This document shows positions 1-7,757 of a stretch of 33,791 nucleotides of DNA, one piece after another. Each line of letters begins with the position of its first letter. Within the stretch, counting starts at the first letter, position 1. Under the pieces are notes generated by a model. It did not search any database and had not been told where the DNA came from. It was given only the letters and a program-made list of their open reading frames with translations. Made by a program: the position numbers and the translations under genes. Origin of the DNA: Phycisphaerae bacterium (GTDB taxonomy: Bacteria; Planctomycetota; Phycisphaerae; Phycisphaerales; SM1A02); NCBI GenBank assembly GCA_018656645.1, contig JABHZL010000124.1:1-33791 (forward strand). The letters run 5' to 3'.

Positions 1-86
1 ATGCGCACCCCCTTCCTGCTGCACAGAGCGGTATCGAGAAGAACGGGGTATTCCTAGTAAAGTTGTAAGTGTAGAGGGTGCAGAAA

Positions 87-120
87 GATACAACCCCCTG
101 CATGAACAGGAGGTTGTATC
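87..120 (-). terminator. Hairpin downstream of tRNA-Ile, probable terminator
   Basis: A 14-bp inverted repeat (87-100 with 107-120, one mismatch, 6-nt loop) begins 4 nt after the tRNA 3' end. On the minus strand the stem is followed by ATCTTTC, a short, imperfect U-tract. Position and structure fit transcription termination or a 3' processing barrier for the tRNA transcript. The weak U-tract is the main reservation. Confidence 0.55.
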
Positions 121-124
121 GGAA

Positions 125-198
125 TGGGCCAGAGTGGACTCGAACCACCGACCTCACCCTTATCAGGGGTGCGCTCTAGCCAGCTGAGCTACTAGCCC
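125..198 (-). tRNA. tRNA-Ile (GAT anticodon)
   Basis: The minus strand folds into a full cloverleaf: acceptor arm GGGCTAG paired with CTGGCCC, D arm GCTC/GAGC, anticodon stem CACCC/GGGTG around loop CTGATAA (anticodon GAT), and a T arm containing GGTTCGAGTCC. The discriminator base is A. The 3' CCA is not encoded (TTC follows), so it must be added by nucleotidyltransferase. This isoacceptor often sits in a 16S-23S spacer, but here no rRNA flanks it: a protein gene lies upstream and a hairpin downstream. Confidence 0.96.
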
Positions 199-209
199 CA
201 TGTATCTCT

Positions 210-246
210 AAAAAAGAAACACGGTCGCAACCAGAAGGTGCGACCG
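210..246 (-). terminator. Intrinsic terminator of the sugar dehydrogenase gene
   Basis: A perfect 8-bp inverted repeat (222-229 and 239-246, CGGTCGCA/TGCGACCG) has an inner CC/GG pair. Read on the minus strand it is followed by TGTTTCTTTTTT, a good U-tract. It lies between the stop codon of the minus-strand dehydrogenase at 384 and the tRNA at 198, so it separates the two transcription units. Confidence 0.75.
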
Positions 247-383
247 AGGATTATATCAAAAACGACTTATGAGGTAGTTTCTATTGCGACGCCAAATATA
301 TCGCCTCAGCAAAACCTTGGTGTAGACGAACGGCACCCCGAGTTATTGTGTCTAAGGTAGAAACGACCCGTTGGGTTATTTTA

Positions 384-1934
384 TTAGCACGGTCCCCAAG
401 CGCTGACGACTTCAAGAATATCGGTTACATCAACTACCCCGTCATTGTTGACATCAGAGGCACAGCCAGAGCACGAGCCCCAGTCATCAATTAAAGACAA
501 GAGGTCAGATATTCCAACTTCACCATCACCATTGACATCTTGTGGGCAGTTGTTTGGGTCACAACCACCATCATCACAAACAGTGTCAGCTCCAAGCCAA
601 GTGCCTCCGCCATTGTTGCAATTGCTTTCGTAAATTTCTACGCAAGTACCATTTGTACCAATGCAGCATGCACCGGTTGAAGGTAGTGGAATAATTTTAA
701 AAACTTCACCGCCGAGATCACAGATGTATATTTCACCAGCAGCATCCTGACCAAAACCAGAGATAGAACCAATGGAACCCGCATCGGGCACAAGTTCGCT
801 TGTGCGATCTTGGTAATCGTAAATTGCCGAACCATCGAAGCGGAACGACCAAATTTTATTGGTGCAGTAATCACCGAAGAAGTAGGTACCATCTAAACTT
901 GGAATTGCAGCCCCACGATATATATCTCCACCGGTGACGGAACAGCCGTATGAATGAGAATATTCCCAAACAGGACCAACCATTGAACTTTGAGGATCGC
1001 ATCCACTCGTGTTGTAACCATGGTTGCCTTCGTAACAGCGCCAGCCATAATTTTCACCACCAGTGCTAGACGCTGGTTGGAATGTAATTTCTTCCCAGTC
1101 ATATTGACCAACGTCACCGATCCATAAATCTCCAGTTTCCCTGTCAAAACCACAGCGCCAAGGGTTTCGCAGACCATACGCCCAAATTTCATCATCACCC
1201 GTGACACCAACAAACGGATTACTAGATGGAATCGCGTATGGCGATCCACCATCAACATCAATTCTTAACATTTTCCCTAGTTTTTGGTTGGTGATATCTT
1301 GACCCCTATTACCAGGATCACCACCACTACCACCATCGCCGGTACCAATGTATAAGTACCCATCAGGACCGAAACCCAACCACCCACCATTATGGTTTGA
1401 GTATGGTTGGTCGATTGTCATAATTGTGTAACCGCTTCCAGAATCAGCGACATCAGGATTTGCAGAAACAGAATAACGTTTGATGTATGTGTCACCATTA
1501 CTTGCGGTGTAGTTCACATAAAAATATCCGTTTTGTGCGTAGTTTGGGTGAAACGCAAGACCAAGCAAACCTTGCTCAGAACTTGTGCTTACACTTAAAC
1601 TTAAAAACGCAGTTGAATTGAGTGTGCCAGAAACAAGATTAAAAATTCTAATTCGTCCAGTTGAACCAGAGCGTTGTTCAACAATGAAAATTCTCTCAAA
1701 ATCATTTGGTGGCGCTACAACCTGTACCGGTCGAGCCAATCCGGTGATGAGCCGAGTTGAAGAAATAGCAGCCGATCCAAGCGCACGAACAGGTGCGGGG
1801 TCTTGCCCAGTGTGAGAAAGAGCAGGGTTCTTGGAGGGGTCTTGTCCAGTGTGTGTTTCAGGTTTAATCGCCATGCCTGCACCAACGATGCAAAGACCAA
1901 TAAGGGATGAAGTTAGAATTGTGCGTGCGAACAT
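384..1934 (-). CDS. Secreted PQQ-dependent glucose/sorbosone dehydrogenase-like protein with C-terminal dockerin-like repeats
   Basis: This is a 516-aa exported protein of the glucose/sorbosone dehydrogenase (GSDH, soluble PQQ) family, which oxidises sugars on a six-bladed propeller. Residues 1-22 form a signal peptide. A linker with a 13-residue duplication (HTGQDPSKNPALS, then HTGQDPAPVRALG) follows. The propeller carries family motifs such as NHNGGWLGFGPDGYLYIGTG, GLRNPWR, WIGDVGQ and ENYGWRCYEG. After it comes a Cys-rich segment (GACCIGTNGTC, CDDGGCDP) and two dockerin-like calcium loops (DVNGDGEVGISDLL, DVNNDGVVDVTDIL), typical of Phycisphaerae secreted proteins and probably used for surface attachment. 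ATG 1934 was chosen because AGGAG lies 7 nt upstream and the signal peptide starts there; the frame stays open upstream to 2126 without coding character. Substrate and PQQ dependence are family inference. A terminator follows at 210-246. Confidence 0.9.
   Translation of the reverse strand: MFARTILTSSLIGLCIVGAGMAIKPETHTGQDPSKNPALSHTGQDPAPVRALGSAAISSTRLITGLARPVQVVAPPNDFERIFIVEQRSGSTGRIRIFNLVSGTLNSTAFLSLSVSTSSEQGLLGLAFHPNYAQNGYFYVNYTASNGDTYIKRYSVSANPDVADSGSGYTIMTIDQPYSNHNGGWLGFGPDGYLYIGTGDGGSGGDPGNRGQDITNQKLGKMLRIDVDGGSPYAIPSSNPFVGVTGDDEIWAYGLRNPWRCGFDRETGDLWIGDVGQYDWEEITFQPASSTGGENYGWRCYEGNHGYNTSGCDPQSSMVGPVWEYSHSYGCSVTGGDIYRGAAIPSLDGTYFFGDYCTNKIWSFRFDGSAIYDYQDRTSELVPDAGSIGSISGFGQDAAGEIYICDLGGEVFKIIPLPSTGACCIGTNGTCVEIYESNCNNGGGTWLGADTVCDDGGCDPNNCPQDVNGDGEVGISDLLSLIDDWGSCSGCASDVNNDGVVDVTDILEVVSAWGPC
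1797..1853 (-). repeat. Tandem 39-bp duplication in the dehydrogenase linker
   Basis: GGGGTCTTG(C/T)CCAGTGTG occurs at 1797-1814 and 1836-1853, 39 nt apart. It encodes two in-frame 13-residue units that both begin HTGQDP, directly after the signal peptide. It looks like a recent in-frame tandem duplication lengthening the linker. Confidence 0.7.
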
Positions 1935-2150
1935 TGTTCTCTCCTGTTTTGATCCAAAAAGGATCATGCATTGGGGTGGGATAGACCTACAAATCTGTGC
2001 CGCTACACCCAGTCGGCATTCGACCTCATATATTCGCAAAACAACTGCAAATGGTTGCAAAATAGTCCGATAAGGGATTTTTTGAAACAAAGGTATGTTC
2101 AGACAAGGGTACCCCTCGATTCCCATGAAAGCAAGTAATAAATTTGGAGT

Positions 2151-2582
2151 CTACAGCCCTTTTTCAACTTCGCGACCACTATCGGTCCAAGAGGTTAAAC
2201 CGCCCCTAAGAGTTCTGACGTCCTTAAAGCCCTTTTTGATCAAATCCTTGCTCATCGCAATAGCAACTGAATCATTCCAAGTTAGGCCAGAAACAATGAT
2301 AATTCCAGCATTATCAAGTTTCCATGCATCAAAAAATAGGCTTTCAAGGGGCAAATTCATCGATCCTGGGATATGCCCTTGGCTGTATTGCCACGCACTC
2401 CGGGGATCTACCAACACCGTTGCACCATCCGTCCCGAAAAGTGATGTGTCCCCACTTTGAAGCAAGCGATCTGCTTCGTCCGTATTGACAAAAATAAGGT
2501 TTTTATCGCTAATTCCGGTTCCACAACCAAAAATTAACAAGGCGGCACACAATTCTATGAAAAGAATAATTTTGCGAAGCAT
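2151..2582 (-). CDS. Rhodanese-like lipoprotein lacking the catalytic cysteine
   Basis: A 143-aa protein. Residues 1-20 form a lipoprotein signal peptide ending in FGCG (probable lipidated Cys). The rest is a single rhodanese domain: VLVDPRSAWQYSQGHIPGSM is the characteristic D-R...GHIPGA-type signature, and LRGGLTSW near the end is the conserved G-G-W motif. The active-site loop, normally with a Cys after the hydrophobic strand, reads IIIVSGLTWNDS, so the nucleophile is absent and sulfurtransferase activity is unlikely; binding or a structural role is more plausible. ATG 2582 was chosen for the signal peptide and a TATTCT hexamer 8 nt upstream; the longer ORF to 2666 has no such support. It is divergent from the thiol-redox operon starting at 2645. 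Confidence 0.8.
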   Translation of the reverse strand: MLRKIILFIELCAALLIFGCGTGISDKNLIFVNTDEADRLLQSGDTSLFGTDGATVLVDPRSAWQYSQGHIPGSMNLPLESLFFDAWKLDNAGIIIVSGLTWNDSVAIAMSKDLIKKGFKDVRTLRGGLTSWTDSGREVEKGL

Positions 2583-2590
2583 GAATGAAC

Positions 2591-2596
2591 AGAATA
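2591..2596 (-). promoter_or_regulatory. Putative -10 element of the rhodanese-like gene
   Basis: TATTCT on the minus strand ends 8 nt before ATG 2582, and no Shine-Dalgarno sequence precedes the start. This fits the leaderless pattern seen repeatedly in the window. Confidence 0.4.
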
Positions 2597-2644
2597 CACA
2601 ACTCTCACGCTCGTTGTACGGTGTACGACCAAGGAGTTTTATCA

Positions 2645-3514
2645 ATGCTTGCAATCCTGCTATCAACCATGCTCACATCTACACACGCCCCTCCTCCCAT
2701 CTCTGAACAAGGCGGCGAAACTTCTGGAGCGAAAGGTCACGCCGAAGTTGTAGTTTCGACAGATGTAGGGTGGATCGGACCCGCCCAAGAATTTCACATC
2801 ATCGTCGCAATCACCCCAGACACTGGGTGGCACACATATTGGGAGAATTCCGGAGACAGTGGATCGCCGACAGAGATCAAAATTACTGCCCCAGAAGGAT
2901 ACATTGTTGGAAAACCCGTTTTTCCTAGGCCAGAAATTTTTAGGACGGTTGAAGAAACAACTTTTGGATATGAAAAACAAGCAGCTATTTTTGTACCCGT
3001 GACTGCCCCCGCTTCAACACTTGATGGGCGAGTTGATTTTCAAGTGACAACATCGTGGCTTGCATGCAAAAAACACTGCGTGCAAGGTAAAGATGAATCA
3101 ACACTTACCGTTTCAGTTCGCGCGTGGGAAGAGGGCCCTCTCCGAAAAAGCAAATCACTTGAGCGTTGGCAATCTGTGTTACCCAAACCACTTTCTAGTC
3201 TCGAAGATGGAAATGTTAGACTTGTTGGCAACCTGTTAAAAATTTCAGGAGAATCTTTAGAACGCCAAATTGGCTTCTTGGGAATAGAAAAACCAGGAGT
3301 TCGTTTTATAGAAATCGCCATGCCCATTTTTAACGGCGATTCTTTTGAGCTTTCTGTGCCCCTTACTCTTGATTCAATCAACGCAGAAGGAAAACCGCTG
3401 GAAATAACAGGGTTATTGACAATGGGTCGAAACCAAACAGATCCAAGTTACACTGTTACACTTACCGTAGATAATAAAACAAAACCTTATTTTGGAAGAG
3501 GAACAACACAATGA
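2645..3514 (+). CDS. DsbD alpha-like (N-terminal) domain protein, exported
   Basis: This 289-aa protein resembles the periplasmic N-terminal (alpha) domain of the thiol:disulfide interchange protein DsbD. A short hydrophobic signal segment (MLAILLSTML) is followed by the domain: VGWIGPAQEFHIIVAI, GWHTYWENSGDSG, PVFPRPEIF, FGYEKQAAIFVPV and TTSWLACKKHCVQG. The last contains the Cys pair (ACKKHC) expected to shuttle electrons. The membrane and thioredoxin domains of full DsbD are missing, so the partner must be separate. ATG 2645 has AAGGAG 8 nt upstream; the frame is open from 2585 but that segment lacks export features. Its TGA overlaps the next gene's start (ATGA), so the two are translationally coupled and probably work together in envelope thiol chemistry. 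Confidence 0.85.
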   Translation: MLAILLSTMLTSTHAPPPISEQGGETSGAKGHAEVVVSTDVGWIGPAQEFHIIVAITPDTGWHTYWENSGDSGSPTEIKITAPEGYIVGKPVFPRPEIFRTVEETTFGYEKQAAIFVPVTAPASTLDGRVDFQVTTSWLACKKHCVQGKDESTLTVSVRAWEEGPLRKSKSLERWQSVLPKPLSSLEDGNVRLVGNLLKISGESLERQIGFLGIEKPGVRFIEIAMPIFNGDSFELSVPLTLDSINAEGKPLEITGLLTMGRNQTDPSYTVTLTVDNKTKPYFGRGTTQ

Positions 3515-4233
3515 ACACTATTATTAAAACAACACTGCTCGCCGCAACACTTGTTGCTGCAACAGTAATTGCCCAGCCTGCAGGCATGGACGGAAAACCG
3601 CCAAAGAAAGATAAAGATGAAGTCGTTGCAAAAATTGGTGAACTGGCGCCAAAGTTTACACTTGAAGATCAGTGGGGAACAACACACACCCTAGATGAGT
3701 ATGAAGGAAAAATAGTTGTACTCGAATGGTTTACTGACACCTGTCCTTACAGCAAACGTTTGTGGGGTTCGGGTTTGGCCTCAAAGATGATTAATCAACT
3801 TGGAGAGATGGATGTTGAAGTTGTGTATCTTGCAGTGAACTCAACAGGCAACCGTCCTCAAGAGGAGATTGTAGAAAATGGGACTAAGTTTTTTGAAGAT
3901 CTTGAAGTTGGCACGCCAATGCTGATTGACCACGACGGAGAAGTTGGTCATGCCTATGGAGCAAAAACAACTCCGCACATGTTTGTGATTGATGTTGAAG
4001 GGGTGTTGGCATATCACGGGGCACTTAGTAATGACCCCCGTGGCAAAGAGGATATAGATGCAGAAACACACATTCTTCGTGCCGTGACTCAACTTCAAAA
4101 CGAAGAAGAAGTAAAACCCAACTACATAAAACCCTGGGGATGTTCTATTAAATACGGCAAGGGTGGCGACAAAGAGAAGAAGCAGGGTCGAAGAAAACCT
4201 AAGCGTGGACCCGGTGTTATGGGCATGCCCTAG
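3511..4233 (+). CDS. Secreted peroxiredoxin-like / thioredoxin-fold protein
   Basis: A 240-aa redoxin of the AhpC/TSA type. Residues 1-21 are a signal peptide ending near VIAQ, and a Lys/Asp-rich linker follows. The thioredoxin fold starts at GELAPKFTLEDQWG, has the active-site segment EWFTDTCPYSKRLWG (one Cys, CPYS, close to the CPF-type site of the PRX_like1 group), and continues through MLIDHDGEVGHAYGAKTTPHMFVID, with the fold's cis-Pro in TTPH. A second Cys lies in KPWGCSIKY, a conserved C-terminal element of these proteins. The tail is strongly basic (KKQGRRKPKRGP). It starts inside the stop of the DsbD-like gene (ATGA overlap), suggesting that gene supplies or receives its electrons. 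Confidence 0.85.
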   Translation: MNTIIKTTLLAATLVAATVIAQPAGMDGKPPKKDKDEVVAKIGELAPKFTLEDQWGTTHTLDEYEGKIVVLEWFTDTCPYSKRLWGSGLASKMINQLGEMDVEVVYLAVNSTGNRPQEEIVENGTKFFEDLEVGTPMLIDHDGEVGHAYGAKTTPHMFVIDVEGVLAYHGALSNDPRGKEDIDAETHILRAVTQLQNEEEVKPNYIKPWGCSIKYGKGGDKEKKQGRRKPKRGPGVMGMP

Positions 4234-4263
4234 TGCGGCGCAAACACACCACCCATGCGACGT

Positions 4264-5400
4264 CTATTGCAAACTCACGGGCATGATGACATAGGTAAAG
4301 TTGTTGCCACACTTGATCAACCCAGGCTTGTCAGACCGCTTGAGTTCCATCACTATTTCGTCGACGCCCACAACTTTTAGTGCATCAATGATGTACACAG
4401 GATTAAACCCAATTTCCATTCGTTCGCCGGAGAACCCCTGGATTGGAACTTCTATTTCAGCCTCTCCCGTTTCTGGGGCGCGGCTCGTGATAACAAGCTT
4501 GTCTCCATCGAAAACAAGACGAATGCCGCGAGACTCTTCATTTGTCATGAGATGTGCGCGTCGTACTGCGCGGGTGAGTGCGTCTGTGGAAATGGTGACT
4601 TTTTGATCAAGATCCTTTGGAATTACATCTTCAAATGGAGGGAATGTGCCCTCAACCAAATTGCTTGATAGTGTTGCTGCGTTATTTGCGCCATCATCAA
4701 CATGAAACACAATTCGGCCATTATCAACTTTTACAGATACAACACCTTCGTCGTGCAGTAAACGGCGAAGAAGGACCATCGCCTTTGTTGGCACGATGCA
4801 TTGTTGGTTTTCTTTATCACCATCACATGTGCCACTTGCAAGTGCTAGCCGGTGTCCATTTGTTGCAACTAGTCGCAACGTTTTTCCTGTTCTGTCAAGA
4901 AGTACGCCGTTGATGGCATAGCGGCTATGATCAGAAGCGGCGGCAAATACTGTTCGTTCCATAAGCCCACAGAACTGTGAGGCATCAATGGTGAAGTCTG
5001 GATCATCGTGGTCGAATGTTGGAATTTCAGGTGATTCTGTAATTGGGAACCCAAACACCTTAAATCGTGAATCTGAAGATCGGATGAGGAGCGATTCGCT
5101 GTCGCTTGCAATCGTGATTGTTTGGTCATCGCAACTCTTTGCGATCTGTGAAAACTTGTCTGCGGGAACAAGCGTGTCTCCATCTTGCTGTAAATCAACC
5201 CGGTCAATGGTGAGTGTAAGTGACACTTCTGCATCAGTTGCAGCGAGTTTCAAGCGACTGTCTTGTCCTGTTATCCGAACACATTGCAGTGCAGGGGTTG
5301 GGGTTCTTGTGGCGACCACGCCTGTAACCAAAGACATTGCCTCGACCAGGGCATCGCGTTCACATATAGCTTTCAAATTCGTTGCTTGTTTTACCGTCAT
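4264..5400 (-). CDS. dnaN: DNA polymerase III beta subunit (sliding clamp)
   Basis: This 378-aa processivity clamp dimerises around DNA and tethers the replicative polymerase; length and order match the family (about 366 aa). The N-terminus LKAICERDALVEAM matches the usual K-(I/V)-x-x-(D/E)RD-L opening. Further signatures are NGVLLDRTGKTLRLVATNGHRLA (central domain) and the C-terminal EIGFNPVYIIDAL...IMPVSLQ, where MPVSL replaces the typical MPMRL. ATG 5400 places that opening about 8 residues in, close to family usage; the open frame runs upstream to 5505 without clamp homology. An AAGGA lies about 10 nt upstream. dnaA is not adjacent, so this is not an obvious origin region. It is convergent with the redoxin gene, 30 nt apart. 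Confidence 0.97.
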   Translation of the reverse strand: MTVKQATNLKAICERDALVEAMSLVTGVVATRTPTPALQCVRITGQDSRLKLAATDAEVSLTLTIDRVDLQQDGDTLVPADKFSQIAKSCDDQTITIASDSESLLIRSSDSRFKVFGFPITESPEIPTFDHDDPDFTIDASQFCGLMERTVFAAASDHSRYAINGVLLDRTGKTLRLVATNGHRLALASGTCDGDKENQQCIVPTKAMVLLRRLLHDEGVVSVKVDNGRIVFHVDDGANNAATLSSNLVEGTFPPFEDVIPKDLDQKVTISTDALTRAVRRAHLMTNEESRGIRLVFDGDKLVITSRAPETGEAEIEVPIQGFSGERMEIGFNPVYIIDALKVVGVDEIVMELKRSDKPGLIKCGNNFTYVIMPVSLQ

Positions 5401-5528
5401 TTCTCTAATTCCTTCACCAAGTTGATCCACAAAAAAGCAGTTCATAATCCAAACTACTCCCACTGTGGTGAGTGTACCAAGAGATTCGAATAATCTCCCT
5501 AACATTCACCTTTTTTCATACTTTCCTA

Positions 5529-5559
5529 TTGAACAAAATCGTGCTCCATGGGATACTGT
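5529..5559 (+). promoter_or_regulatory. Putative promoter of tkt
   Basis: TTGAAC (5529-5534) and TACTGT (5554-5559) are separated by 19 nt (18 nt if ATACTG is taken as the -10). The predicted start, about 5566, falls at the beginning of the hairpin at 5565-5594. Read by eye only. Confidence 0.4.
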
Positions 5560-5564
5560 TGGTT

Positions 5565-5594
5565 CCTGCAAAGAGGCAAATTTTGCAGGTTTTT
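5565..5594 (+). terminator. Terminator-like hairpin in the tkt leader
   Basis: CCTGCAAA (5565-5572) and TTTGCAGG (5582-5589) form a perfect 8-bp stem around a 9-nt loop, followed at once by TTTTT (5590-5594). It lies 52 nt upstream of the tkt start codon and just downstream of a promoter-like sequence. It could be an attenuator or a 5'-end stabiliser. No leader peptide or ligand-binding domain was recognised. Confidence 0.45.
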
Positions 5595-5646
5595 CCCAAA
5601 TAAAGTACGGAACTCACCACGCCCCCCAAGGAAGGAAATCGCGAAT

Positions 5647-7611
5647 ATGTCCTATGAAGCAGAAATTCACGCAAGAGCCATCAAATTAGGTGGAATGTCC
5701 CTCGAAATGTGCGCCGAATCAGGTAGCGGCCACCCAACATCTGCTTTGAGTATTGGTCACATTGTGTCAATATTGATGTATCGAACAATGCGCTGGTTAC
5801 CAGGCGATCCAACCAATAGTACATCCGACCGACTCGTTCTTTCTGAAGGACACGCAGTCCCAGTGGTGTATGCAGCACTTGCAGACATTGGGGCAACAGT
5901 TGAGTGGAACGGCGAGCCAATGCAACTTACTCCCGAGCACCTTAAAACACTTCGTGTTGATGATTCTCCACTTGACGGACACCCGAACCCAGAAGAGGGT
6001 GTACGTTTCTTTGACGCAGCGACAGGTTCGCTCGGGCAAGGGCTTTCTGTTGCAGCCGGAGTAGGTCTCGCAGCGAGAGCAGACGAAACAGGTCGCAAGG
6101 TTTATTTCATCATTGGTGACGGTGAATCCCGCGAAGGTCAAATTACCGAAGCACTCGATTTTATTATGGACGAGTCCCTTGTACATGTCCTTCCTATTTT
6201 TAACTGTAATCAATACGGTCAAGCTGGAGAGGTAAGCAAACAACAATCACCAGAGAGAATGACGGCAAAATTAGAAGCCTTCGGGTTTGAAGTTGCTTGC
6301 ATTGATGGCCACAACCCAGACGCGATAAAGGCGGCGATCGATAGGTTTAACACCGAAGGTCGCACGCAGCCCATGGCAATTGTTGCAAAAACAGTTAAGG
6401 GTTGGGGTGTGCCAATGTTACAAGGTGCAAACTGGCACGGGAAACCGGTTGCGGGCAAAGAACTTGAACAAGCACTTGCAGAACTTAGACAAACTGGTCT
6501 TAAGTTGACCTCTTCCATGAGCACGAACCCGATTGCAATTCCCAAACCCCCGAAATCCACAACCGATTCAGCAGAAACACCAACAGCGATGACGTTCCGA
6601 GAGGCGATGACCAAGTGGGACATGATCTCTGTTTTGCAATCTGGAAAAATGGCGACTCGTCGAGCATACGGTGTCGCTCTTCGATCACTTGGGTATACCC
6701 ACAAAGATGTTTGGGCCGTTGATGCAGATGTAAGTAACTCTACATTTAGCAACGCATTTGGAAACGACCCCGCGCTGTCTGATCGGTTTGTTGAATGCAA
6801 AATTGCCGAGCAAAACATGTATTCTGTTGGCGCGGGACTAAGCGCTGCTGGAAAAATACCGTTTTGTTCAACGTTTTCTAAGTTTATTACCCGTGGATAT
6901 GATCAGATTGAAATGGCAATTAACTCAGGGGCAAATCTCAAAGTAGTAGGTTCACACAGCGGAATTTCACTTGCTGCTGATGGCCCAAGCCAAATGTCAT
7001 TACCCGATGTTGCATGGTTCCGAAGTTTTGGCACAATGAAAGATCACCACGGGAAACCTGGGTGTTACGTTTTGCAACCAGCAGATGCTTGGGGCGCGTA
7101 TGCGTTGACAATAAAAATGGCTGAACATCAAGGGTGTTGCTATCTTCGCACGTTCCGCCCAGATGTAGAAATGATTTATGATCAAAACACCGAGTTTGAA
7201 CTTGGTGGCATGGAAGTGCTCACAGAAGGTCGCGATCTTCTAATTGTCAGTGCGGGCTATATGGTGCACGAATGTAACAAGGCGCTTGACGAACTAGATC
7301 GAATGGGTGTAGACGCAACTCTGCTTGATTTATACAGCCTTCCGTTTGACGAAGACCGTTTATTGGATATAGCGAACGAAAACAACGGAAACATTTTGGT
7401 GGTTGAAGATAATTATGGTGCATCACTAGGTTCAGCTGTTTCTGATGCGTGCACAACATCTGGTGAATCATTTACTGTCAAACAAATGTTTGTGGAAAGA
7501 ATTCCAAAATCAGCCCGTTCGCCAGAATCAATTCTTCGAATGTGCGGACTGCATTACACCGATATTACCAAAGGCGCGGCGTCACTTCTTGGCGTGCACG
7601 CTACGCACTAA
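5647..7611 (+). CDS. tkt: Transketolase
   Basis: A 654-aa, thiamine-diphosphate-dependent enzyme of the non-oxidative pentose phosphate and Calvin-type pathways, moving two-carbon ketol units between sugar phosphates. Domain 1 has SGSGHPTSALSIGHI, GSLGQGLSVAAG and the ThDP/Mg motif GDGESREGQITEALDF. The pyrimidine-binding domain has the catalytic-Glu region ECKIAEQNMYSVGAGLSAAG and STFSKFITRGYDQIEMA. The C-terminal domain follows (VVEDNYGASLGSAV). The first motif is closer to the short animal/actinobacterial type than to E. coli TktA. A Pro/Ser/Thr-rich linker near residues 300-320 joins the two halves. ATG 5647 follows AAGGAAGG; the frame is open from 5548 but lies over the leader hairpin. 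A 43-aa ORF and nfo follow closely. Confidence 0.96.
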   Translation: MSYEAEIHARAIKLGGMSLEMCAESGSGHPTSALSIGHIVSILMYRTMRWLPGDPTNSTSDRLVLSEGHAVPVVYAALADIGATVEWNGEPMQLTPEHLKTLRVDDSPLDGHPNPEEGVRFFDAATGSLGQGLSVAAGVGLAARADETGRKVYFIIGDGESREGQITEALDFIMDESLVHVLPIFNCNQYGQAGEVSKQQSPERMTAKLEAFGFEVACIDGHNPDAIKAAIDRFNTEGRTQPMAIVAKTVKGWGVPMLQGANWHGKPVAGKELEQALAELRQTGLKLTSSMSTNPIAIPKPPKSTTDSAETPTAMTFREAMTKWDMISVLQSGKMATRRAYGVALRSLGYTHKDVWAVDADVSNSTFSNAFGNDPALSDRFVECKIAEQNMYSVGAGLSAAGKIPFCSTFSKFITRGYDQIEMAINSGANLKVVGSHSGISLAADGPSQMSLPDVAWFRSFGTMKDHHGKPGCYVLQPADAWGAYALTIKMAEHQGCCYLRTFRPDVEMIYDQNTEFELGGMEVLTEGRDLLIVSAGYMVHECNKALDELDRMGVDATLLDLYSLPFDEDRLLDIANENNGNILVVEDNYGASLGSAVSDACTTSGESFTVKQMFVERIPKSARSPESILRMCGLHYTDITKGAASLLGVHATH

Positions 7612-7620
7612 GGAAAGATT

Positions 7621-7752
7621 ATGGCAAGCCAAGAGAATGGGCATGCAATGGCCTCGTTGATGAACGAATGGGATTTACCCGCGGTTCTCAAAAGTCCACC
7701 AGACCTGGTAATCGACTTTGACCCTGTTGAATCAAATTTTCTTGCGGCGTAA
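7621..7752 (+). CDS. Small hypothetical protein (43 aa)
   Basis: ATG 7621 sits 9 nt after the tkt stop with AAGGAAAG just upstream, and the frame ends at TAA 7752, 5 nt before the TTG start of nfo. The product starts MASQENGHAMASLMNEWDLP and ends DFDPVESNFLAA; it is acidic, without a membrane segment or any motif I recognise. The good ribosome site, and the fact that it fills the gap between two cotranscribed genes whose downstream member has no ribosome site of its own, argue that it is translated and couples nfo translation. Function unknown. Confidence 0.6.
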   Translation: MASQENGHAMASLMNEWDLPAVLKSPPDLVIDFDPVESNFLAA

Positions 7753-7757
7753 ATAAA

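Noticed and set aside
1-124. rRNA operon fragment beside tRNA-Ile
   Set aside because: No recognisable 16S or 23S sequence on either side; a hairpin terminator immediately follows the tRNA, so it looks like a stand-alone tRNA gene.
5401-5560. Replication origin near dnaN
   Set aside because: Only one near-match to a DnaA box (GATCCACA around 5423-5430) is present; dnaA, box clusters and an AT-rich unwinding region are absent.
6219-6818. 199-aa frame antisense to transketolase
   Set aside because: Shadow of tkt codon usage; the tkt protein motifs are intact on the plus strand.
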